64,000 nt of DNA, from positions 62,001-126,000 of the forward strand of contig JACPZD010000028.1 in assembly GCA_016195665.1 (NCBI GenBank), given 5' to 3'. The first letter of the stretch is position 1. Each line of letters begins with the position of its first letter. Below the pieces are notes generated by a model. The model did not search any database. It was not told the origin of the DNA and saw only the letters and a program-made list of their open reading frames with translations. The DNA comes from Gammaproteobacteria bacterium (GTDB lineage: Bacteria > Pseudomonadota > Gammaproteobacteria > SURF-13). Positions 46,901 to 58,453 of the stretch are shown here, in pieces. Position numbers and translations under genes: made by a program.

Positions 46901-47505
46901 CCGCCCTGCGACGCGCCGGAAATAAGGTGCTCTATTTCGCCGGGTTTCGTACCGCCGACGAATTGTATCTACAGGAACGGTTACAAGAGGCCGCCGATGT
47001 GGTGGTATGGTGCACCGCGGGCGGCCCACCCATCACGCCGCGCAGACCGCAAGATCGTACTATGACGGGGGATTTCATAGACATCGTCAAACACTACGCA
47101 GACGGCGAGTTGGAACCAACCGGACAGGCGTCCGCTTTCTCCCTCAATAAAATAGACCGCCTTCTCGCCATCGGCAGCGAGCGTTTGTTGCGCATGGTGC
47201 AGGAAGCCCGCACAGGGCGGTTGAGCAGCTACTTTTGCAACAATGTGCGGGCGATAGGCTCAGTCGGCAGTCCCATGCAGTGCATGCTGCAAGGCGTCTG
47301 CGCGCAGTGTCTGCAATGGCAGATTGATCCCGCTACCGGCAAACGCACGCGCGCGGTCTTTTCCTGCGCGGGACAAGACCAGCCGCTCGACTGGGTAGAC
47401 CTCGACAACCTCGATGCACGCCTCGCGCAAAATCGCCTGCCTGAACATCTGACCAATCTCTGGCTTGACTATCTGTTCGCCCGCAGCGCCGTGGAGCATG
47501 TATAG
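43993..47505 (+). CDS. Large FAD/NAD(P) oxidoreductase: GltD-like core fused to PyrK-like reductase
   Basis: A 1170-residue cytoplasmic protein from a GTG start. A helical N-terminal region (about 1-240) has no match I recognise. Next come Cys-rich segments likely to bind Fe-S clusters (YCIYCHDHDGDFC near 250, HRICNDCMKGC near 335). A GltD-type flavoprotein core has dinucleotide folds VMIAGMGPAGFTLAHHL (about 392) and VVIGGGLTGIDTATEV (about 557). The C-terminal third resembles ferredoxin-NADP reductase/PyrK: RPGQFFRLQNF, VAGGRRGAAVMLTL, and a [2Fe-2S] set CMLQGVCAQC with a later Cys in FSCAGQ. It probably passes electrons between NAD(P)H and an unknown acceptor. It is monocistronic. Confidence 0.8.
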   Translation: MSAAPNIPFDGLGFADLFRIHGLRRLDELFLNRLAADDTALHAGLLSYRAPSTSLTPLEQSELLLACAPYLEDFIAELFDIEQELETSQARTLSHNVVSAFKKLFVQRRARRRLKEDPPETFTELDSWLGSALASSPFNGMDRERAVASLAEQWLKDPETNAEVIEKLTRWCIRAINDEDGRAAVSGWVSFKFPQPLDYPHLVRIQKTLNDPLPRLEGPPDQRHKRDGFKLTDSRMSARAVQDQVNYCIYCHDHDGDFCSKGFPEKKAEPERGLKINPLGVALTGCPLEEKISEMHTLKRDGHTIAALAMAMVDNPMVPATGHRICNDCMKGCIYQKQDPVDIPQIETRCLTDVLELPWGVEIYDLLTRWNPLRRQQYLAKPYNGRKVMIAGMGPAGFTLAHHLTMEGCAVVGIDGLKIEPLPQGLVQKPVRDYSTLEESLDTRIMTGFGGVAEYGITVRWDKNFLKLIYLSLSRRPLFQVFGGVRLGGTLTLDDTWRLGFDHVSIATGAGLPKVAPMENSLARGMRQANDFLMALQLTGAAKSTSLTNLQVRMPAVVIGGGLTGIDTATEVQVYYITQVEKTLARYETLARAFGEARIRSQLDEESAGILEEFLEHGRAVRTERTRAAAASEAPNFLPLLRTWGGVTVAYRQTMHQSPAYIRNHEEISKALEEGIFYAEGLEPVRAVLDRFKHVEALVCRRRVRDEHGKWTATNEEVTLPARAIFVAAGATPNTIYEREYPGSFAMQGDHFQPYQEQNHSLHQVGHTAHCKEAVFGPFTSYAKNDHRVSFIGDTHPVFHGSVVKAIASALRSYPHIMAKLPPDSARLDDHPVFHAQMRDLLQPRVIRVHRHSPSVVELQVRAPLAARNLRPGQFFRLQNFESLSPVIEGSRLQTETMALTGVTHETDPDCVSLMVLEVGASSRLCATLRVGQPIVLMGPTGKPTEIPQGETILVAGGRRGAAVMLTLGPALRRAGNKVLYFAGFRTADELYLQERLQEAADVVVWCTAGGPPITPRRPQDRTMTGDFIDIVKHYADGELEPTGQASAFSLNKIDRLLAIGSERLLRMVQEARTGRLSSYFCNNVRAIGSVGSPMQCMLQGVCAQCLQWQIDPATGKRTRAVFSCAGQDQPLDWVDLDNLDARLAQNRLPEHLTNLWLDYLFARSAVEHV

Positions 47506-47529
47506 CGTAGTGCGGCCTTAACACCCATA

Positions 47530-47612
47530 TACACCGCAGAGGACGCAGGGGAACAAGGTTAAGCCGTTTTACTTCTTCTCCGCGACCTCCGTGGTGAAGC
47601 TTTTTTTACCGC
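47530..47612. repeat. A-family palindrome, copy 8
   Basis: Facing arms ACCGCAGAGGACGCAGGGG and CTCCGCGACCTCCGTGGTGA, then a further TTTACCGCAGAGG at the right. It occupies most of the gap between the large oxidoreductase and uppP. Confidence 0.72.
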
Positions 47613-47631
47613 AGAGGAATAGAAAATAAAA

Positions 47632-48429
47632 ATGGATATTATTATTTACGCAAAGGCCCTGCTGCTCGGTCTCGTCGAAGGCGTCACGGAGTTTCTGCCG
47701 ATTTCCAGCACTGGTCATCTAATCATTGCCGGCGATCTGCTCAACTTCACTGGTGAAAAAGCCAAGACCTTTGAGATTGCGATACAGCTTGGCGCGATAC
47801 TCGCGGTGTGCTGGAATTATCGCGTCAAGATCACCGAGGTCGCGCGCGGACTCACACATGACCCGAGTGCACAGCGATTCGTGATGCACTTGATTATCGC
47901 CTTCCTGCCGGCCGCCTTCTTGGGGCTGGCGTTTCACAAAATGATTAAAGAGTATTTGTTTCATCCCTTCAACGTCGCCATTGCACTGGTCGCGGGCGGC
48001 ATTATTATTATCTTAATCGAGCGAAGGGCTTATCAGCCGCGCGTTCAAACCGTGGAGGAAATGCGCTGGCCCCATGCCCTGAAAATCGGCCTATGTCAGG
48101 CGGTGGCGCTGTTTCCGGGCACTTCGCGCTCGGGTGCGACGATCATGGGCGGTTTGCTGTTCGGTCTGTCGCGTCAGGCGGCGGCGGAGTTTTCCTTTTT
48201 TCTCGCCATCCCGACCATGTTCAGCGCGACGCTGTATGACCTCTACAAAAATTGGGGTTTACTCGACAGCCATGATCTTGGCATGTTTGCGGCAGGATTT
48301 TTCGCCGCGTTTCTCAGCGCCCTGCTTACCGTAAAGGCGCTGCTGCGATTTATTGCGCACCACAGCTTTGAGGCGTTTGCTTATTACCGGATAGTTTTCG
48401 GCCTGATAGTGCTGGCCTACTTCTGGTAA
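47632..48429 (+). CDS. uppP: Undecaprenyl-diphosphatase UppP
   Basis: A 265-residue multi-span membrane phosphatase that recycles undecaprenyl pyrophosphate for peptidoglycan and polysaccharide synthesis. Both active-site motifs are present: [18 protein letters not shown] near the N-terminus and [11 protein letters not shown] in the second half. About seven to eight helices. It converges with lolA and overlaps its 3' end by 13 bases. Confidence 0.95.
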   Translation: MDIIIYAKALLLGLVEGVTEFLPISSTGHLIIAGDLLNFTGEKAKTFEIAIQLGAILAVCWNYRVKITEVARGLTHDPSAQRFVMHLIIAFLPAAFLGLAFHKMIKEYLFHPFNVAIALVAGGIIIILIERRAYQPRVQTVEEMRWPHALKIGLCQAVALFPGTSRSGATIMGGLLFGLSRQAAAEFSFFLAIPTMFSATLYDLYKNWGLLDSHDLGMFAAGFFAAFLSALLTVKALLRFIAHHSFEAFAYYRIVFGLIVLAYFW

Positions 48430-49076
48430 GGTTTGACGGTAGCAGCGTCTTCACCGATGATGTCTACGCCTTTCGGTGGTGTGAATACGAATGCGGATGA
48501 ATCGAAGACAGGATTGCGTTGCAGTTTAGAAAAGCGTAATTGAGTGGTCGCGCCAAAGCTGTCCAGCAGCTCCATCATTTCCAAATCATGCGCGCCGAAA
48601 CCCAGGCGCACTCTCTCGAAATTGTTGTCAGGTGTTTTGGGGGTCAACTCGACCCACTCCAATCCGTCTTTCGAGCCCAGTTCTTTGATCTTGAAACTCT
48701 CCCACACCGTTTCCTGACCGCTCAATAATACAGCCGGAGTGCCGCCCAGCGTTGTATCGAGCGGCTTGACGGTCACCTGCTCCAATTCAACATCGTAGAT
48801 CCAGATCTTCTCACCGTCCGCGACGATGGTCTGCCGATAAGGCCGGATATATTCCCAGCGGAATTTGCCGGGGCGCTGCATCACCAGCGTGCCGCTCGAC
48901 TCCTTCACTGCCTTTGACTTGTTATCAATCAACAATTGATGAAAATCGGCCTGCATACCCTGCACGTTGCTGATGAAGTCATTGAGCCGCTTGACCGTGA
49001 GCGGCGCTGCGGGGGCGGCGAGCGGTACACAGAGCAGCAGGCACGATACTGCTGATATTCTAGATAAATGTCTCAT
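48417..49076 (-). CDS. lolA: Outer-membrane lipoprotein carrier protein LolA
   Basis: A 219-residue periplasmic chaperone that carries lipoproteins from LolCDE to LolB. The signal peptide ends near APAAP. The family features [27 protein letters not shown] and [17 protein letters not shown] are visible. In the usual order it follows ftsK on the same strand, as here, though an A repeat lies between. It overlaps uppP at the 3' end. Confidence 0.93.
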   Translation of the reverse strand: MRHLSRISAVSCLLLCVPLAAPAAPLTVKRLNDFISNVQGMQADFHQLLIDNKSKAVKESSGTLVMQRPGKFRWEYIRPYRQTIVADGEKIWIYDVELEQVTVKPLDTTLGGTPAVLLSGQETVWESFKIKELGSKDGLEWVELTPKTPDNNFERVRLGFGAHDLEMMELLDSFGATTQLRFSKLQRNPVFDSSAFVFTPPKGVDIIGEDAATVKPYQK

Positions 49077-49082
49077 GTACTC

Positions 49083-49178
49083 TCTTGCGGTGAAAAAGCT
49101 TCACCACGGAGGACGCAGAGGAAACAAACTACTTTTGATTGCATTCCCCTGCGCCCTCTGCGGTAAATGATTGATGGG
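49083..49178. repeat. A-family palindrome, copy 9
   Basis: CTTGCGGTGAAAAAGCTTCA followed by CCACGGAGGACGCAGAGG, and facing CCCCTGCGCCCTCTGCGGT. The left half is very similar to copy 6. It lies in the ftsK-lolA gap. Confidence 0.78.
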
Positions 49179-49185
49179 GGATTTC

Positions 49186-51477
49186 CTAATCTCGCGGCGG
49201 CGGCGCCAGCACTTCGCGCGAACCGTTGGATTGAAGGGGTCCGACCACACCGGCCTGCTCCATTTCCTCGATCAGCCGTGCGGCGCGGTTATAGCCGATC
49301 TTAAGACGGCGCTGGATGCCGGATATCGAGGCGCGGCGGGTCTCGGTAACGATGTTGAGCGCCTGGTCATAAAGAGGGTCACTCTCAACGTTGGACAGCT
49401 CATCGCTGAAAGAGTTGCCTCGCTCTTCCACATCGCCGCCGCTCAGCACTTCTTCAAGATAGGCCGGCGCGCCCTGTCGCTTGAGATAGGCGGCGACCTT
49501 GTGCACTTCGTGGTCGGCCACAAAGGCGCCGTGGATGCGGGTAGGCATCCCGGTCCCGGGCGGCAAATAGAGCATGTCGCCGTGACCCAACAACTGCTCT
49601 GCCCCCATCTGATCGAGGATGGTGCGCGAATCTATTTTGGAGGAAACCTGAAAGGCGATGCGCGAAGGGATATTGGCCTTGATGAGGCCTGTAATCACGT
49701 CCACCGAGGGCCGCTGCGTGGCGAGAATAAGATGGATGCCCGAGGCGCGCGCCTTTTGCGCAAGGCGTGCGATGAGGTCTTCCACTTTTTTGCCGACCAC
49801 CATCATCATGTCGGCCAGATCGTCAATGACGACGACGATATACGGGACCGGCTCGAGCAACGGCGTAGCCAGTCCGTCCACGGGGGTGTGAAACGGATGC
49901 GCGATAGGCTGACCGCTCGCCTCGGCCTCATGGATGCGTTTGTTGTAGCCGCCGATGTTGCGTACCCCCAGCGCCGACATTAAACGATAGCGCTTGTCCA
50001 TCTCCGCAACACACCAGCGCAGCGCGTGCGCCGCTTCCTTCATGTCGGTGACTACCGGCGTCAACAGGTGCGGGATGCCTTCATAAATGGAAAGCTCCAG
50101 CATCTTCGGATCTATCAGGATCAGGCGCACCTCGTCGGGCTTGGCGTTGAAGAGCAGACTCAAGATCATGGCGTTGATCGCCACCGATTTACCGGAGCCG
50201 GTGGTACCCGCCACCAGCAGGTGCGGCATCTTGGCGAGATCCACCACCACCGGATGACCACTGATGTCCATGCCCAGGGCGAGCGTAAGCTTTGATGCCG
50301 CATCGTTGTATTCTTTGGACTGCAGTGTCTCAGTGAGCCGTACCAGGCTGCGCCGCTCATTGGGTATTTCCAGCCCGATCACCGGCTTGCCGGGAATGAC
50401 CTCAACGATACGCACGCTGGGCACGGACAAACTGCGCGCGAGGTCTTTCACCAGATTGGTGATCTGGTTGACCTTCAAACCGGGCGTAGGCTGCAACTCA
50501 AAGCGCGTGATCACCGGGCCGGGATGCACGGCGACCACTTGCACCTCGATGCCGAAGTCGAGCAGTTTCAACTCAACCTGGCGCGACATGGCCTGCAGTG
50601 CGTCGTCGGAGAGACCTTGCTGCGCGGGTTCGGGAGGATCGAGCAACGACAACGGCGGCAAGGAACCGGCGGGCTGGTCGAACAAAGGCACCTGCCGTTC
50701 CTTCTCCACCCGTTCGCTCACCTCGAAATTCTTGATGACCGGCTCAATGCGCGGCGGCGTCCGTTTGCCTGTCTTTATGCGCTGCGCCGTCACCGTCTCA
50801 TCGCGCTGGATGCGCGCGCGGCGTCCGGCCCAGCGCTCCTGCAGGTCGAGCCACAGCGGTCTGAGTCTTGCCATGAGGGTGAGGGTTAGGCGGCCCAGGG
50901 TATCGGTCAGCCACAGCCAGGAAAGGCCCGTCGCCAAGGTCACGCCAGTCAGAAACAAGGCCAGCATCAACAGTGTCGCACCCAGAGGATTGAATGCGCC
51001 TACCAGACCCTTTACAACCTCTTCGCCAAGGATGCCGCCGGCGCTCTCCGGCATGGTCGCGGAGAAGATGTGCAATGTCGCCAGTCCAGCGCCCGCCGTG
51101 AGCGCCAGCACAAAGCCGACGCCGGCCAGTATCAAATGGCGCGGATCGAACCCTTCACCGCTGTGACGCTGTTTGAACACCACCCAGCCGGCGTAGCCAA
51201 TCATCAGCGGAAACAGATAGGCAAGGTAGCCAAACAGGTGTAAGAAGATGTCGGCAAACCACGCCCCCGCAACCCCCCCCCTATTGGCTACCTGGCCTGC
51301 GGCGTCACTATGCCACCAGCCCGGGTCCGAGGGCTGGTGAGTAGAGAGCGACGCCCACAGATACACGGCAATCGCACCGCCTAAAAACAACGCGCCTTCG
51401 CGCAGGCGCGGGCCCAGGCGGCGCGCCAGCGGCGCAAAGGGATTGACGGGATCTTTTTTGCGAGAGGCTTGGGGCAT
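49186..51477 (-). CDS. ftsK: DNA translocase FtsK
   Basis: A 763-residue septal DNA pump for chromosome dimer resolution. Four N-terminal membrane helices (about 25-180) are followed by a short linker, shorter than in E. coli FtsK. The RecA-like motor has Walker A GTTGSGKS (about 418) and [13 protein letters not shown]. The C-terminal gamma winged helix (about 700-760, [24 protein letters not shown]) reads KOPS. The upstream J repeat leaves no clear ribosome site. Confidence 0.95.
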   Translation of the reverse strand: MPQASRKKDPVNPFAPLARRLGPRLREGALFLGGAIAVYLWASLSTHQPSDPGWWHSDAAGQVANRGGVAGAWFADIFLHLFGYLAYLFPLMIGYAGWVVFKQRHSGEGFDPRHLILAGVGFVLALTAGAGLATLHIFSATMPESAGGILGEEVVKGLVGAFNPLGATLLMLALFLTGVTLATGLSWLWLTDTLGRLTLTLMARLRPLWLDLQERWAGRRARIQRDETVTAQRIKTGKRTPPRIEPVIKNFEVSERVEKERQVPLFDQPAGSLPPLSLLDPPEPAQQGLSDDALQAMSRQVELKLLDFGIEVQVVAVHPGPVITRFELQPTPGLKVNQITNLVKDLARSLSVPSVRIVEVIPGKPVIGLEIPNERRSLVRLTETLQSKEYNDAASKLTLALGMDISGHPVVVDLAKMPHLLVAGTTGSGKSVAINAMILSLLFNAKPDEVRLILIDPKMLELSIYEGIPHLLTPVVTDMKEAAHALRWCVAEMDKRYRLMSALGVRNIGGYNKRIHEAEASGQPIAHPFHTPVDGLATPLLEPVPYIVVVIDDLADMMMVVGKKVEDLIARLAQKARASGIHLILATQRPSVDVITGLIKANIPSRIAFQVSSKIDSRTILDQMGAEQLLGHGDMLYLPPGTGMPTRIHGAFVADHEVHKVAAYLKRQGAPAYLEEVLSGGDVEERGNSFSDELSNVESDPLYDQALNIVTETRRASISGIQRRLKIGYNRAARLIEEMEQAGVVGPLQSNGSREVLAPPPRD

Positions 51478-51484
51478 GGATACG

Positions 51485-51549
51485 GGTGAGGGGTGAGGAG
51501 TGAGGAGAAATCGGATTTACGCCTCACACCTCACACCTCACGCCTCACT
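51485..51549. repeat. J repeat: GTGAGG-iterated palindrome between ssb and ftsK
   Basis: The left arm iterates GTGAGG (GGTGAGGGGTGAGGAGTGAG). The right arm iterates its complement (GCCTCACACCTCACACCTCA). They are separated by about 15 bases and would form a long imperfect hairpin directly before the ftsK start. Confidence 0.65.
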
Positions 51550-51553
51550 TTCT

Positions 51554-52006
51554 TCAGAACGGGATGTCATCATCAAGGGTATCGGTCGCAGGCGCAGGCG
51601 CCGGTTTACCCGCCTTTGCCTCTACACCGCCTGGCTCCGACTGATAGCTCGGGCTGCCCTGGCCTGCGCGGCTGCCCAACATCTGCATCTCGTTAGCGAT
51701 GATCTCGGTAGTGTAGCGGTCGGCGCCGGTGTTTTTATCCTGCCATTTGCGGGTGCGCAGGCTGCCCTCGACATAGACCTGTGAACCCTTCTTCAAATAT
51801 TCGCCGACGATCTCGGCGAGCCGATTGTAAAACACCACATTGTGCCATTCGGTGCGCTCCTGCTGCTCGCCGGTGGTCTTGTCCTTCCAGGATTCGCTGG
51901 TGGCGAGGGTGACATTGGCCACCGCGCCGCCGCTCGGCATGTAGCGCACCTCCGGGTCTTTGCCCAGATTGCCGATCAGGATGACTTTATTTACACCTCT
52001 TGCCAT
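51554..52006 (-). CDS. ssb: Single-stranded DNA-binding protein
   Basis: A 150-residue OB-fold protein: [49 protein letters not shown] and the acidic partner-binding tip DDDIPF. Order MFS-ssb on one strand is seen next to uvrA divergently, as in many gammaproteobacteria where ssb neighbours uvrA. Confidence 0.96.
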   Translation of the reverse strand: MARGVNKVILIGNLGKDPEVRYMPSGGAVANVTLATSESWKDKTTGEQQERTEWHNVVFYNRLAEIVGEYLKKGSQVYVEGSLRTRKWQDKNTGADRYTTEIIANEMQMLGSRAGQGSPSYQSEPGGVEAKAGKPAPAPATDTLDDDIPF

Positions 52007-52021
52007 AACTCTCTCCTTACT

Positions 52022-52051
52022 AAAAAATATTGGCCGAATGAATTCGGCCCA
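52022..52051 (-). terminator. Rho-independent terminator after the MFS gene
   Basis: On the minus strand, TTGGGCCGAAT, two bases, ATTCGGCCAA, then TATTTTTTAG. It sits between the MFS stop and the ssb start. Confidence 0.75.
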
Positions 52052-52065
52052 ACCCTAGGCGAATA

Positions 52066-53466
52066 TTACGCCTCGGCCGCAGAAAATTCACGCAGCGCCG
52101 TCTCATCGAGCAGCGCGCTGTCTACCTTTAAATAGGCGACGCCCTCCTCCGCGACGACCACCGCCTCGACCACGCCCGGCACCTTTTTGAACCGGGAGGC
52201 CAGCTCGTACGCCCGCTCGGCGCTAATTGTACCGACATTGACCATCCGGTTTCTGAGATAGCGCGGGCTGGGCATACCCACCGCCACCAGCACCCAAGTG
52301 GCCGCCATCAGGGCGCAAAACCCGAACACGGCGGCAAGTCCATACGCGCCCAGCAGCCACCCCCCCGCCCCCCCGCCTATGAAGGCGCCGATGAACTGCG
52401 AGGTGGAGTAAATCCCCATTGCCGTGCCCTTGCTGTCGGCGGGCGCCGCCTTGGAGATGAGCGAGGGCAACGTCGCCTCCAGGATATTAAAGGCCGTGAA
52501 GAACAGCAACAGCGCCACGGTAATGCCGGCCACGGACTCATACCCCGCGATCAGGCCCAGTTCCGACAACCCCAGCAGCACGATCGCCCCGACAAAGACC
52601 TGTTTCATGCAGCGGCGCTTCTCGGCCACAATCACAAACGGCGCCATGACCGCTATCGCAACCAGCATGACCGGTAGATACACCCACCAATGATGATCGC
52701 TGGAGAGCCCCGCGTGATCGCGCAATGCGAGCGGCAAGGCAACGAAACTCGCCATCAACATGGCGTGTAGCGCCAAAATCCCGAAATTGAGCCGCATGAG
52801 CTGCGCATCGCCGAACACCCCTGCAAACTTGGAGGGCATAGCCTCGGCGTCACGATGAAAGCGGCTGTCTACATGCTGCGGGACGCCCAGCTTCAACACT
52901 ACAATGCCCCCCAAGGCCAACAGGGCGGTCAGCCAAAAGATGCCCGGCACACCGATCCAGCTATTGAGCAGGGGGCCTGCGACCAGCGCCACGGCGAAGG
53001 ACAATCCTATCGTGGTGCCGATCACCGCCATCGCCTTGGTGCGCTGCTCCTCGCGTGTGAGGTCGGCCGCCAGCGCCATCACCGCCGCGGCGATCGCCCC
53101 GCTGCCTTGCAGAAAACGGCCGATGATGACGCCCCAAATCGTGCCGGAGAGGGCTGCCACCACGCTGCCCAGGGCGAACAGGAGCAGGCCGATAATGATA
53201 ATGGGCTTGCGCCGAAAGCGGTCGGACAACATCCCAAACGGAATCTGCAGCACGGCCTGGCTCAGGCCATAGGCGCCGATGGCGAGCCCGATCAGCATAG
53301 GGGTGGCGCCGGTGAGGTGATCCGTGGCGTACAGCGAGAACACCGGCAGGATCAGGAACAGGCCCAGCATCCGCAGTGCGTAGATCCCGGCCAGCGAAAA
53401 GGTGGCGCGGCGCTCAGTAGGGGTCATGCCGTTTTCGCCCATACTGGGAGTTTTCTTTTGCACCAT
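52066..53466 (-). CDS. MFS transporter, YajR-like with C-terminal YAM domain
   Basis: A 466-residue protein with twelve predicted helices. Residues 40-130 carry typical MFS features (LPVFSLYATDHL, GLSQAVLQIPFGMLSDRFRRKP). After the last helix comes a ferredoxin-like domain of about 65 residues (ERAYELASRFKKVPGVVEAV and on). This C-terminal module defines the YajR group, efflux-type drug/H+ antiporters of unproven substrate. The start could be 53466 or the internal Met at residue 9. Neighbour of ssb and divergent from uvrA. Confidence 0.85.
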   Translation of the reverse strand: MVQKKTPSMGENGMTPTERRATFSLAGIYALRMLGLFLILPVFSLYATDHLTGATPMLIGLAIGAYGLSQAVLQIPFGMLSDRFRRKPIIIIGLLLFALGSVVAALSGTIWGVIIGRFLQGSGAIAAAVMALAADLTREEQRTKAMAVIGTTIGLSFAVALVAGPLLNSWIGVPGIFWLTALLALGGIVVLKLGVPQHVDSRFHRDAEAMPSKFAGVFGDAQLMRLNFGILALHAMLMASFVALPLALRDHAGLSSDHHWWVYLPVMLVAIAVMAPFVIVAEKRRCMKQVFVGAIVLLGLSELGLIAGYESVAGITVALLLFFTAFNILEATLPSLISKAAPADSKGTAMGIYSTSQFIGAFIGGGAGGWLLGAYGLAAVFGFCALMAATWVLVAVGMPSPRYLRNRMVNVGTISAERAYELASRFKKVPGVVEAVVVAEEGVAYLKVDSALLDETALREFSAAEA

Positions 53467-53490
53467 GGTGGACGTATAGTAGCAGGTTTA

Positions 53491-53632
53491 GGGCGCCTCT
53501 AAAAATAGTGAATTTTGTCTTTAGGCAAGGCGAAATTCTGCGAGGAAGCGGAGTGTACACGACAGTACATGAGCATTCCGAGCGGAATTTCAACGCCGCC
53601 TAAAGACAAAAGACGCATTTTTAGAGGCGCCC
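53491..53632. mobile_element. C-family palindromic MITE, copy 1
   Basis: A 142-bp element with inverted ends GGGCGCCTCTAAAAAT and ATTTTTAGAGGCGCCC, flanked by TTTA on both sides. Inner arms around TTGTCTTTAGGC and GCCTAAAGACAA, and a centre GTGTACACGACAGTACATGA, are shared with the opposite-strand copy at 60021-60160. It lies between the MFS gene and uvrA. Confidence 0.85.
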
Positions 53633-53657
53633 TTTACGTTGTTCACGGAAAACCTGT

Positions 53658-56546
<2,889 letters not shown>

Positions 56547-56630
56547 TAATCGGCTCTCCAGCGAAGCTTTACTCTAGACAGAAGGTATATAATCTCCTGC
56601 GCGTTTTGGGTGGTGTCTAATCTTAGTTAG

Positions 56631-56761
56631 GGAAGCTCTGAAAAAAATATCGCCAACCGCCAAGGCGCCAAGGTCACCAAGAAAAAAGGCTTGAATTGTA
56701 GGGAAAAAATCATGGCGCCCTTGGCGTCTTGGCGGTTCAGCATGAATAAATCAGGGATTCC
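56631..56761. repeat. B-family palindromic element, copy 3
   Basis: A 131-bp element flanked by TTAG on both sides (56627-56630 and 56762-56765). It is almost identical, in reverse orientation, to copy 2 at 24266-24396. It lies downstream of uvrA. Confidence 0.9.
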
Positions 56762-56783
56762 TTAGATTGCTGAGAATCGTGTA

Positions 56784-56984
56784 ATGCGCCCCATATCGGA
56801 TAAATCCTGTCCTATCTGCAAGCTCGGCGCAAAAGACGTTCGTGTTTCAGATTATGGTGAACGCATTTCTCTTGAATGCGCGCGCTGCGTTAGCAATCAT
56901 TGGAAAAGGTTCAGCAACCTAGCATTTCTCTCGAAAAACAGACACGATTATCTCGTTACCTTAAGTTTGGCTAATTGTAAATAG
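56784..56984 (+). CDS. Small zinc-ribbon-like protein, unknown
   Basis: A 66-codon frame with two CxxC pairs (CPIC near residue 9 and CARC near residue 33), which suggests a small zinc ribbon. No ribosome site is evident before the ATG. The stop lies inside a perfect 20-bp inverted repeat, so the gene may have been truncated there. I recognise no family. Confidence 0.4.
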   Translation: MRPISDKSCPICKLGAKDVRVSDYGERISLECARCVSNHWKRFSNLAFLSKNRHDYLVTLSLANCK

Positions 56985-57005
56985 AATTTACAATTAGCCA
57001 AACTT
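56963..57005. repeat. Perfect 20-bp inverted repeat with 3-base loop
   Basis: Left arm AAGTTTGGCTAATTGTAAAT, loop AGA, right arm its exact complement. There is no T-run after either side. It is AT-rich, unlike the other palindromes in this window. The rest of the gap to 57184 has no gene I can support. Confidence 0.75.
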
Positions 57006-57184
57006 CCGGTTTTGAATAAACCAGAGGTTAAGTTGCGATTTGGCGGTATTCGCCAGATAATAACCCACTTCTTGGTGATGGTGACTTTATGAAACAAGCG
57101 TAGCCTGACTGGAATGAAATCCGCGAATAAGATATGTCAGCCCCCCGGGTTTCGCTGCTGCATTGAAGGGGTAGGCCACTAAAC

Positions 57185-57421
57185 ATGCCAAATATACTCA
57201 GAATCGGGCCATATCGTTTCTATTTCTATAGCAACGAAAAGGGAGAACCGCCCCATATTCACGTGCAACGTGAGCGGTTTCTTGCTAAATTCTGGCTAAG
57301 TCCGATTGCGCTGGCAAGTTCAAAACGGTTTGCTTCGCACGAATTGCGAACGGTACAGAAGCACATCGAAGAAAATAGGGAAAAATTCCTGGAGGCGTGG
57401 AATGAGCACCTTAGCAGTTGA
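57185..57421 (+). CDS. DUF4160 protein
   Basis: A 78-residue DUF4160 protein: NILRIGPYRFYFYSNEKGEP, PPHIHVQRERFLAKFWL, with the characteristic HxHV. The family is commonly encoded next to DUF2442 and is suspected to be one half of a toxin-antitoxin-like pair; the function is unproven. It overlaps the next gene by 20 bases. Confidence 0.85.
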   Translation: MPNILRIGPYRFYFYSNEKGEPPHIHVQRERFLAKFWLSPIALASSKRFASHELRTVQKHIEENREKFLEAWNEHLSS

Positions 57422-57647
57422 AACACATCCTTTGGCACAAAATGTCGAGTTTACAGATGACGATTTAGTCGTATCGTTGGTGGACGGTCGAAAGGTAACA
57501 GTACCATTAGTATGGTTCCCACGTTTATCAAATGCCACTAAACGCCAATTAGAGAACTACGAGCTTCTTGGGGATGGCGAGGGAATCCATTGGCCTGAAA
57601 TTGACGAAGATCTAAGCGTAGAGGGTCTGTTACGCGGCACTCATTAG
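57402..57647 (+). CDS. DUF2442 protein
   Basis: An 81-residue DUF2442 protein: VEFTDDDLVVSLVDGRKVTV, VPLVWFPRLSNATKRQLENY and GIHWPEIDEDLSVEGLLRG are all family-typical. ATG 57402 with GGAGG upstream gives the normal length. It is translationally coupled to the DUF4160 gene by overlap. Confidence 0.87.
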   Translation: MSTLAVETHPLAQNVEFTDDDLVVSLVDGRKVTVPLVWFPRLSNATKRQLENYELLGDGEGIHWPEIDEDLSVEGLLRGTH

Positions 57648-57673
57648 CGTGGATGATGGCGAAAAACAATCCA

Positions 57674-58171
57674 TCATTTCACCCACTTCTTTTCGTCAAA
57701 CTCGTAATCCGCCAGCTTACCTTCCGGGTAAACCCGCCCCACAGCCTGTTTCGAATCGCCGAACACCACCACCACGCTCTTCCATTTTCCCGTGGTTTCA
57801 TCGGTAATCGGAAAATACAGGGTCTCGATCCTGCCCTTGGTGAAGTTGCCGGGCTTGGCAAATAATGTTACCTCACCGTCGGGAGTTTTGAAGCCCGCCG
57901 CGGGAGGGCTCTCATACTTGATGAGTAGGTTTTTGTCCTGGTCATAAAAGTAGGCGCGAATAAAAGTGCCAATGGCGGACTGGTCCTTATCGGTCGCCAA
58001 CTTCACTTCAATCTCATGCAACCCCTCCACCCAGTGCAGGCCCAGCAATATCCAGTGCCCCGGCTGAGTTTCTTTAACCTCTTTAATGATATAGCTACCG
58101 GCATGGGCGGGCGCGGCCAAAACCGGCGCAGCAAAGGTTGCAGCGACGATCCAGGCATATATTTGCTTACT
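57674..58171 (-). CDS. Exported protein of unknown function
   Basis: A 165-residue protein with a signal peptide (VSKQIYAWIVAATFAAPVLA, cleaved near AHA) and a single beta-rich domain. No lipobox and no recognised family. GTG 58171 is chosen for AGGAG six bases upstream; an in-frame ATG at 58201 lies within the adjacent F element. The phrase GKWKSVVVVFGDSKQAVGRV and the C-terminal EFDEKKWVK are conserved-looking but unassigned. Confidence 0.7.
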   Translation of the reverse strand, partial: SKQIYAWIVAATFAAPVLAAPAHAGSYIIKEVKETQPGHWILLGLHWVEGLHEIEVKLATDKDQSAIGTFIRAYFYDQDKNLLIKYESPPAAGFKTPDGEVTLFAKPGNFTKGRIETLYFPITDETTGKWKSVVVVFGDSKQAVGRVYPEGKLADYEFDEKKWVK

Positions 58172-58196
58172 CACCAGAGGCTCCTTTGTAAAGTTA

Positions 58197-58340
58197 CTCA
58201 TAAGTCAGCAATTAAGACTACACTTCATGCTACGTCTCCGCCCCCTGTTGAGGGGGCGGGACAGGGTGGGGGTAGAGTAAACAGGGTTTTTACTCAGGAG
58301 TCACATTATAACGTTGTAGCCTTATTTTCTGACTCCTGAG
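58197..58340. mobile_element. F-family MITE, copy 2
   Basis: A 144-bp relative of 8350-8497 with the same ends (CTCATAAGTCAG and CTGACTCCTGAG), the GC-rich CCCCCTGTTGAGGGGG hairpin and an internal end motif. TA flanks both sides (58195-58196, 58341-58342). Confidence 0.85.
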
Positions 58341-58453
58341 TAAGTTGCTGTCAGTGTACACTTAAAAGCAGCCGGTCGTTTGGCCATGAACAGATTTAAT
58401 AATTTATATTAAAAACAATAGGATAGACAAATATTTCGGCAGCAAGACTGTCA

